NCBI GenBank assembly: GCA_000934385.1
Contig: KN880908.1
Coordinates: 1-11,273, forward strand
DNA: 11,273 bases
Direction of reading: 5' to 3'
Source: Cylindrobasidium torrendii FP15055 ss-10
Taxonomy: Eukaryota > Basidiomycota > Agaricomycetes > Agaricales > Physalacriaceae
The notes under the pieces were generated by a model, which saw only the letters and a program-made list of their open reading frames with translations, was not told the origin of the DNA and made no database searches. Shown in pieces: positions 9,001-11,273 of this stretch. Within the stretch, counting starts at the first letter, position 1. The number at the start of each line of letters is the position of its first letter. The translations under genes were made by a program, and so were the position numbers.

Positions 9001-11273
9001 CCACCTGGTCCCCCAGGGTCGTTCGGACCTCCACCGTGGCCTCCTCGTCCGTTTGGTCCGCACGGGCAGCTAGGGTCACCAGGTTCGCCCTTGTCGCCCT
9101 TGTCGCCCTTGTCTCCTTTCTCTCCCTTTTCGCCACGGTCTCCTTTGTCCCCAGGGTCGCCTTTGTCGCCAGGGTCACCAGGATTCCCCGGTGGCCCAGG
9201 AGGACCACGCCTTCCCATCGCTCCGTCTACGCCATCAGCGCCATCGACACCGTCTCTTCCGTGCATCCCATCTCGACCAGGAGGACCTGGCGGACCTTCT
9301 TTTATCTTGGAAGATCTGTGTGGTTCTTCATACGGCCCTTCATCCTCCAAGACTGCTGTCGAGCGTATCGACGATACCTGGCTGAAGACAGAATTACGAG
9401 GGAACATAGTGAACTCCGGCTCCCTCGAGATACTTCGTCCCTCGCGTCGGGAGCGATTCCAAGTAGCTATCGGAGTGGACTCCCTGGGCTCGTCTCGAGC
9501 GCGGCCGGCACTCCCTCGAGCTGAGCGACTGGGATCCCTCTCCAATTCTAGCGAGAGTAGATTCTCTGTTGTCAATTGTCTTCGTTCCGGCGACGCGGGA
9601 ACTGAAACCCTCCTCCCCGGCGTCTCACTTTCCCTCCTGAGACGCAGCCTTTCCGATAAGTGCTGAGGCACTGCGAAGAGCTTTTGTGCGTCGAAGGAAG
9701 AGTCTGCATATCGCTCAAGGATTTCCGCAAGGTTTTCCTTGGTAGTGGGGAACGACATGTTACCTCCACTCGTGGGACGTTCCACTGGCGCCGGCGAAAG
9801 AGACTTCCCTCGATGGGTGGACGGTCCTTGGACTAGCTGTTCCTCCTCCTGTACCGAGCGTGGGGCCTCTCTTTCGTACTCGGACCCGCCACTTTGTTCT
9901 CCGTCCTCGACAAATCCTCTGGGTGAGTAGGTTCGGCTGGCGTACTCTAAACCAGACGATGACAACTCAGATTTTTTGTGTCCTGCTTGAGAAGCGGAAT
10001 CGCGAGGATAGATTACAGATGGAGCCTGCGAAGAAGCCCTTGTCACCAATGAATTCCGAGTCGACCGAACTTCGCTACCTCTGCCTTGCAGAGTAGCCTT
10101 TCCCTTCTGTGGAGAGCCCTGAGGAGTCTCTTTCCTCAATGGCTTTTTTGCCGGGGAAGAACTTCTAGCAATTCCGGCGGTAGGAGGACCCAGTATTGAC
10201 GGTTCTCGAGAGCTGCTGTTATGGTCTCGTTCAGGTGTATACCCTCCCATTCTCGCTGACGGAGGAAGAGGAAAGTCCCTAATCGAGCGGTTCGGAGAGC
10301 CTCTCGAGCTAACTCTGGGCGATTCTATCCTTGAAGGGATTCTGCTGGGACGAGCTGAACCCTCCTGAGAAGGCGACGAGTTCCTCGAAGGGGGTTTACT
10401 TATAGCTTTCGCCGCAGGCTGAGGAAGATCTTCCACTGGTTGGCTTGCCTCAGGAGGGAGTACTTTCCGGTCGGATTTGAAGGGACTCTTCAGCGTAGCT
10501 TGGAATCGATTAAGATTCTCGTTGAAGGGAATAATGGTATGTAGGGGAGCGACATCAATCACATTCCTTCTAGCTTTCGGCACCTGCTGAATGTGCCTCG
10601 GAATGGTCGCGAGCAAAATTCTGGTTTGCTTGTCCAACGAATCCGCGTTGCGAATAGGCGCGTACAGACTTGTGTTGGTCACCACGGAGGGAGGACGAGT
10701 GATGTCTCTTTCCTCTCCCCGATACTGACGTCCATACTCAAAGAGTATGTCGTTCGCTGCGAGAAGACGCTTGCGCATAGCTTCCCACAGCGAGTTCAGC
10801 AGACCCAAGTCGTTTGTGCCATCGCGAACCGCCATATGCATAAGGTTTTCTAGGTCAATAACAAATTTATGTTGCTTGTACGTCGAAGACATACGTTCCA
10901 AGACCTGCGCTTCCGACTGGACTATGAGATCTTGCATCTCCTCCAGCGTTCGTAGGTATCCCATTCTGATCTCCTCCGCCAACGTGAACCTTCCGTCCTC
11001 GAAGCCGACTCCTCGGTCTTCTATGTTCGCTCCTTTGAGCGCCATGCCCCCGAAGAACTTCACGCGTTGCGATAGCGCGGCGTGCTCCTCTGTAGGAGTG
11101 TCGTACAGGCGTAGGATTTCGGCCATCCTCGACTTATCGAATTGAGCCTTGGTAAGAATTTTGTTCTTCGTGTTGCGTGTCGACCTCGTGCCTGGGTTCG
11201 CCTGTGCGGACCTGCTGGCGCCCGCCTGTGCGGGCTGTGCGACACGAGGATTGACTTTGCGTCCAGTCGAAGC
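3096..11273 (-). CDS. Gag-Pol polyprotein, chromovirus type, 5' end open at window edge
   Basis: This polyprotein encodes the retrotransposon's particle proteins and enzymes. The first ATG in the window is at 11126 and gives 2676 residues (numbering used here). Upstream, 49 further codons are open to 11273 with a basic, Ala/Gln/Thr-rich translation that looks coding, so the true start may lie outside. Order by residue: helical N-terminus 1-215; Ser/Pro/Arg-rich disorder 216-605; collagen-like triplets 611-685; capsid-like domain about 723-900; CCHC knuckle 1017-1030; acidic spacer 1090-1160; protease about 1230-1345; RT about 1598-1800; RNase H about 1885-2070; integrase about 2236-2600; chromodomain 2621-2673; stop TAG at 3098-3096. 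Gag and Pol share one frame, with no frameshift or readthrough stop between them. An Arg/Lys-rich patch (1375-1389) between protease and RT could be a nuclear localisation signal. M457 (9758) has A at -3 and is a possible internal start. Confidence 0.95.
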   Translation of the reverse strand, partial: ASTGRKVNPRVAQPAQAGASRSAQANPGTRSTRNTKNKILTKAQFDKSRMAEILRLYDTPTEEHAALSQRVKFFGGMALKGANIEDRGVGFEDGRFTLAEEIRMGYLRTLEEMQDLIVQSEAQVLERMSSTYKQHKFVIDLENLMHMAVRDGTNDLGLLNSLWEAMRKRLLAANDILFEYGRQYRGEERDITRPPSVVTNTSLYAPIRNADSLDKQTRILLATIPRHIQQVPKARRNVIDVAPLHTIIPFNENLNRFQATLKSPFKSDRKVLPPEASQPVEDLPQPAAKAISKPPSRNSSPSQEGSARPSRIPSRIESPRVSSRGSPNRSIRDFPLPPSARMGGYTPERDHNSSSREPSILGPPTAGIARSSSPAKKPLRKETPQGSPQKGKATLQGRGSEVRSTRNSLVTRASSQAPSVIYPRDSASQAGHKKSELSSSGLEYASRTYSPRGFVEDGEQSGGSEYEREAPRSVQEEEQLVQGPSTHRGKSLSPAPVERPTSGGNMSFPTTKENLAEILERYADSSFDAQKLFAVPQHLSERLRLRRESETPGRRVSVPASPERRQLTTENLLSLELERDPSRSARGSAGRARDEPRESTPIATWNRSRREGRSISREPEFTMFPRNSVFSQVSSIRSTAVLEDEGPYEEPHRSSKIKEGPPGPPGRDGMHGRDGVDGADGVDGAMGRRGPPGPPGNPGDPGDKGDPGDKGDRGEKGEKGDKGDKGDKGEPGDPSCPCGPNGRGGHGGGPNDPGGPGGPSGCNCNGGRRDDYFSEPYWDNKLKPDDIPKWDGLRKSAVEWMYELQMTAELGERASKGMGLWLSKCWEKGSAVSRWWWAQPAEDREQVKENWWFGVQMIQKRYLGKEWRFSTETHFETQRFRQRGHEQETPQDFLIRRLMYMRVLELDATQNERGIIQLLLSRIPDSWTPILDVESAATAREIIDRALTHERALIASTQTTSSGLTPQRLASMLGDMGINVPKKPREGRRVAFDAEILEETEAYSSGATNQDELADLLGDPTEPVQVFNAAYRKAQANGQSGKESKTYMFKRNEVKTKMKRKPPGPCRACGNPDHWNRECPDWELFLARTRKTEANFVGDTNYNTAWEILLSEEAAQDFELAAPGAEDSCSVRCKPNTKTTVEECEEEDNGSIDRRTTEELIEKNEEYWTEEDRELEAFFQSMKARPPKKPPPEPESSSQESFLPDSETPSDRKFPEYEAHLNEDFGSYYPSDERCEAFGVEIPGPPSKNVPIVLQPLRKRPPGMSALGLSVLSMRGSVVTEDGPLIDQRLDSCANVSLMSYEFWRSLKVRPNLQKGRKLELYQLTSKERSIEGYCNIDLFTETDDGEVLQTNAEVYLVSGMTVPLLLGMDYHLNYKLTVSHDLEEGSRIRFADTEHLVRAREVLPSGDASLLVANPALMSSFTKKLAHRRNRNARRRQHEQVVRGMHIARAVKDVVVKAHSCANIEVEGPFKLDETYVVEKGLLEVKNRSYLAVPNVLIDAHTPRIPVSNTSNLPRTIRRGEAIAWVSLAEGEVDIPQSEDQQSEMEAYAATMKALFDAQLDLDRAKDEGEKDASKEEGPKTSYVPDPSNFPSSKMRETLDMGQIPEELKERAWEVLEKHKDAFGFDGKLGNVATAARIRTMPDTEPINLPMYGTSPEKRRVIEEQVNKWFSQDVIEASKSPWSAPVVIVYRNGKPRFCVDYRKLNAKTIPDQFPIPRQSEILSALSGAKVLSSLDALSGFTQLNLHPDDIEKTAFRTHQGLFQFKRMPFGLRNGPSIFQRIMQGILSPYLWQFSLVYIDDIVIYSKTFEEHIEHLDLVLTAIENAGITLAPNKCHFFYESILLLGHEVSRLGLATHEEKVKAIAELQRPTTHSELQMFIGMVVYFSLFIPYFSDMCIPLFELLKKGKEWNWGPEEEYAFEAAKTALQSAPVLGHPIEGLPYRLYTDASDDALGCALQQVQEISVKDLKGTKAYEKIREAWENGAPEPPRLYTKLGDKDTHSYKQEWASTLDDTSVWVERVIGYYSRRFKSAETRYSTTEREALGAKEGLVRFQPFIEGEKVLLVTDHSALQWARTYEHTNRRLASWGTIFSAYAPNLTIIHRPGRKHSNVDPLSRIPRLPPAYVSPSRSTENNVLRPNLDLAAKLEEEMERAPAKKMDEAFAVTRAQSKREAGGTKEVIHKTSSHIDSEKSIETSKGTQDSRLRPRQAKREYEKRQEAPAAVFVKLSDELLKRFLEGYEKDPQFSRVMEWTKSTQWSSDYRFFRNEDGLLFFKDADYSPRLCVPKNIRPEILIQAHEHPMETAHLSEDQLWAKLAGRFYWHRMRVDIEKFCKTCDVCQKSKAASFKRYGKLIPSPIPTRPYESVSLDFIVDLPWSEEHNAILVVVDRFTKHAQFLETNTGMTASGFGEEFAKKVVCKFGLPTSIFCDRDPRWTSEFWKGVAGVLMIDMAYSSSHHPQHDGQTEIVNRWLETALRAYVSDDKTDWAKWIKLLEFAYNCHVSATTGESPFTLLLGFQPPSPLDLQYPQSKKEEDRFGLNEKGRTFVKGLAAHRESARRAIAKAQEAQKRAYDKGRRDNTEIQVGSQVLINPHSLKLLESRGKGASLGPKWIGPFEVMEQLNPNVFRLRMDDTYMGFPVFNIQHLKAYHPNTEDEWNARAFKSTARLKEPSEEWEVEGIVGHRRRGKNLTYLVRWVGLGPQSDSWQTARDLKNAPAILRSYQKEHQL
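3108..3266 (-). other. C-terminal chromodomain (residues 2621-2673)
   Basis: The fold signature is clear: [15 protein letters not shown], then TYLVRWVG, then SDSW and a closing helix ([11 protein letters not shown]). Chromodomains at the integrase C-terminus define chromoviruses and can guide insertion to chromatin carrying methylated histones. Aligned by eye to HP1, the cage positions are W2623, W2644 and L2647. Two are aromatic and the third is not, so binding to methyl-lysine may be weak or altered. The domain ends three residues before the TAG stop. Confidence 0.93.
3327..4421 (-). other. Integrase with zinc-binding, DDE core and GPY/F modules (residues about 2236-2600)
   Basis: This enzyme joins the cDNA to the host chromosome. 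The N-terminal zinc module has H2248 or H2250, H2256, and C2286-X2-C2289 (with an extra C2283). The catalytic core has D2319 (SVSLDF), D2379 ([10 protein letters not shown]) and E2415 ([10 protein letters not shown]); 35 residues separate the last two, the classic D,D35E spacing. The C-terminal part carries the GPY/F module as WIGPF (2560-2564), typical of chromoviruses, leading directly to the chromodomain. All catalytic residues are intact. A linker of roughly 120 basic and acidic residues separates RNase H from the zinc module. Confidence 0.96.
4917..5474 (-). other. RNase H domain with a large insert (residues about 1885-2070)
   Basis: This domain degrades the RNA strand of the RNA-DNA hybrid. 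The acidic residues expected of Ty3/gypsy RNase H are present: D1898 in LYTDAS, E1993 in [12 protein letters not shown]2018 in [10 protein letters not shown] and D2063 in NVDPLSR. Between the first strand (CALQQVQE) and the second ([11 protein letters not shown]) lie about 57 extra residues (1914-1970; bases 5387-5217) that are absent from the usual compact gypsy RNase H. I remember similar inserts in other Agaricomycete chromoviruses. The insert is rich in charged residues and its role is unknown. Confidence 0.93.
5727..6335 (-). other. Reverse transcriptase domain (residues about 1598-1800)
   Basis: This domain copies the element RNA into DNA. Visible motifs are WSAPVV (1634-1639) and [12 protein letters not shown] (1646-1657); LDALSGF with the first catalytic aspartate D1687; [16 protein letters not shown] (1716-1731); and the YIDD box (Y1749 to D1752; bases 5882-5871) with D1751 and D1752 as metal ligands. 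The LLLGHEVS motif (1794-1801) and the connection segment follow. All the expected catalytic aspartates are present, so nothing in the sequence suggests an inactive enzyme. Confidence 0.97.
7092..7439 (-). other. Aspartic protease domain (residues about 1230-1345)
   Basis: This is a retropepsin-type protease that would cut the Gag-Pol polyprotein. The catalytic triad region reads [10 protein letters not shown] with D1242 as the catalytic aspartate; Cys1244 replaces the usual Gly of DSGA or DTGA. The second conserved element, the hydrophobic-Gly strand near the C-terminus, is [10 protein letters not shown] (1314-1323). Like other retroelement proteases it should act as a homodimer. I recall DSCA from related basidiomycete elements, so Cys is probably a lineage feature and not inactivating. 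Confidence 0.85.
8037..8078 (-). other. CCHC zinc knuckle of nucleocapsid (residues 1017-1030)
   Basis: The motif [14 protein letters not shown] fits C-X2-C-X4-H-X4-C exactly, with C1017, C1020, H1025 and C1030 as zinc ligands. A basic run ([12 protein letters not shown], 1001-1012) precedes it and should contact RNA. In Gag this module packages genomic RNA and acts as a nucleic acid chaperone. There is a single knuckle. Confidence 0.95.
8427..8960 (-). other. Capsid-like Gag domain (residues about 723-900)
   Basis: This is the retrotransposon Gag (capsid) fold region that should assemble the virus-like particle. It begins near a PKWDG motif (740-744) and continues as helical sequence rich in Trp (WWW at 786-788, NWWF at 801-804). 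It ends after the stretch [11 protein letters not shown] (838-848) and the IPDSW segment (874-878). This layout, just ahead of a CCHC knuckle and protease, matches the Retrotrans_gag type of domain. The boundaries are approximate. Confidence 0.75.
8967..9071 (-). other. Gly-rich segment with two Cys pairs after the collagen block (residues 686-720)
   Basis: Directly after the triplets comes SCPCG (C687, C689), then a Gly/Pro/Asn/His-rich run, then GCNCNGG (C713, C715). The two C-X-C motifs bracket 23 residues of flexible sequence. In collagens, cysteines at the end of a helix often cross-link the three chains. A metal site is another possibility. There is no histidine spacing of a zinc knuckle, and the true CCHC motif lies about 300 residues further on. 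Confidence 0.65.
9072..9296 (-). other. Collagen-like G-X-Y domain in Gag (residues 611-685)
   Basis: Twenty-five uninterrupted G-X-Y triplets run from G611 to P685, opening [10 protein letters not shown] and passing through [15 protein letters not shown]. Every third residue is Gly. Pro is common at X and Y, and Asp/Lys and Glu/Lys pairs (GDK, GEK) resemble the charge pairs that stabilise bacterial and viral collagen triple helices lacking hydroxyproline. The frame is the same as capsid and Pol, so the domain is built into Gag. A triple helix would imply trimeric Gag or a rod projecting from it, but that is inference. The pattern is far more regular than the loose Gly/Pro-rich tracts I associate with fungal Gag proteins. 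Confidence 0.9.
9081..9116 (-). repeat. 9-bp tandem repeat coding for GDK triplets
   Basis: The unit GGCGACAAG (plus strand CTTGTCGCC) occurs twice exactly, flanked by near copies, and encodes residues 671-682 (GDK three times, then GEP). Upstream in the sense direction an imperfect 18-bp unit encodes GDPGDK twice (residues 650-661). Such codon-level repetition suggests that the collagen block grew by slippage or unequal exchange in multiples of 9 bp, which keeps the frame. Confidence 0.75.
9312..10481 (-). other. Ser/Pro/Arg-rich disordered Gag segment (residues 216-605)
   Basis: About 390 residues are dominated by Ser, Pro, Arg, Glu and Gly, with many SP, RS and PS pairs and almost no hydrophobic clusters. 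Intrinsic disorder and phosphorylation at SP sites are likely. A short more ordered patch at about 457-500 (from [14 protein letters not shown]) breaks the disorder and contains the internal Met457. Gag proteins of most Ty3/gypsy elements are only 300-500 residues in total, so this segment accounts for much of the unusual Gag length. Confidence 0.6.
10482..11126 (-). other. Gag N-terminal helical region (residues 1-215)
   Basis: This stretch is rich in charged and aliphatic residues and looks alpha-helical. A heptad-like segment around residues 48-95 ([18 protein letters not shown] and following) could form a coiled coil. It precedes the disordered region and lies far upstream of the capsid-like domain, so it is in the place of a matrix-like or assembly domain. 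I do not recognise it as a named family. The role is inferred from position only. Confidence 0.5.
11199..11233 (-). repeat. 11-bp direct repeat in the Gag N-terminal extension
   Basis: CGCCTGTGCGG (plus strand) occurs at 11199-11209 and 11223-11233, a 24-bp period that keeps the reading frame. In the open Gag frame both copies encode an Ala-Gln-Ala segment (PAQAG and SAQAN). The in-frame spacing is consistent with this part being translated. Confidence 0.55.

Larger units (their letters stand above)
1..11273 (-). mobile_element. Ty3/gypsy chromovirus LTR retrotransposon, internal region plus start of 3' LTR
   Basis: The whole window reads as one element on the minus strand. A continuous Gag-Pol frame has the order capsid, CCHC knuckle, protease, RT, RNase H, integrase, chromodomain, which defines a Ty3/gypsy chromovirus. 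It is followed by a second same-sense ORF, a polypurine tract and the TGT start of a probable 3' LTR. The 5' LTR, primer binding site and possibly the start of Gag lie beyond the right edge, and most of the 3' LTR lies beyond the left edge. At least 11.2 kb belongs to the element, which is large for fungal chromoviruses (commonly 5 to 8 kb). The excess comes from an enlarged Gag and the downstream ORF. Both long frames are free of stops and frameshifts, so the copy looks young. Assignment to a basidiomycete host is inferred from family resemblance. Confidence 0.95.

Noticed and set aside
8980..9666. Plus-strand ORF of 228 residues with Pro/Ser/Gly triplets
   Set aside because: It is the antisense of the collagen-like and disordered Gag region. 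Regular Gly/Pro codons give a regular Pro/Ser/Gly pattern on the other strand, and the Gag-Pol frame is clearly the real one.

Overview
The window is almost entirely the internal region of one large LTR retrotransposon lying on the minus strand. It is a Ty3/gypsy (Metaviridae) element of the chromovirus type, with domain order Gag, protease, reverse transcriptase, RNase H, integrase and chromodomain. No cellular gene, tRNA, rRNA, CRISPR array or bacterial signal is visible. The domain order, the C-terminal chromodomain, the style of the RNase H insert and the DSCA protease motif all match what I know of elements from mushroom-forming basidiomycetes (Agaricomycetes). The host is therefore probably a basidiomycete fungus. 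That is inference from family resemblance, not a database result.

Layout, reading the minus strand from right to left. (1) From 11273 to 3096 runs a single Gag-Pol frame without a stop. The first ATG inside the window is at 11126, but the frame stays open for 49 more codons to the window edge, so Gag may be truncated here. The 5' LTR and primer binding site lie outside. (2) Gag is very long. It has a helical N-terminal part, about 390 residues of Ser/Pro/Arg-rich disordered sequence, a true collagen-like block of 25 G-X-Y triplets followed by a Gly-rich segment carrying two Cys pairs, then a capsid-like domain and a CCHC zinc knuckle. (3) Pol follows in the same frame with all catalytic residues that I could locate. 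(4) From 3095 to 2839 is a pyrimidine-rich spacer that ends in a good-looking 3' splice site. (5) From 2838 to 112 is a second same-sense gene (908 residues, or 1067 if read from an upstream ATG that overlaps the chromodomain). It has no domain I recognise. (6) A short polypurine tract (105-99) and the first 95 bases of the 3' LTR close the window.

The capsid and zinc knuckle should form the particle and bind the genomic RNA, protease should cut the polyprotein, RT/RNase H should copy the RNA, and integrase with its chromodomain should insert the cDNA, perhaps in marked chromatin. The collagen-like Gag segment and the downstream ORF are the two parts this scheme does not explain. Both long frames are uninterrupted, which suggests a recent, possibly mobile copy.
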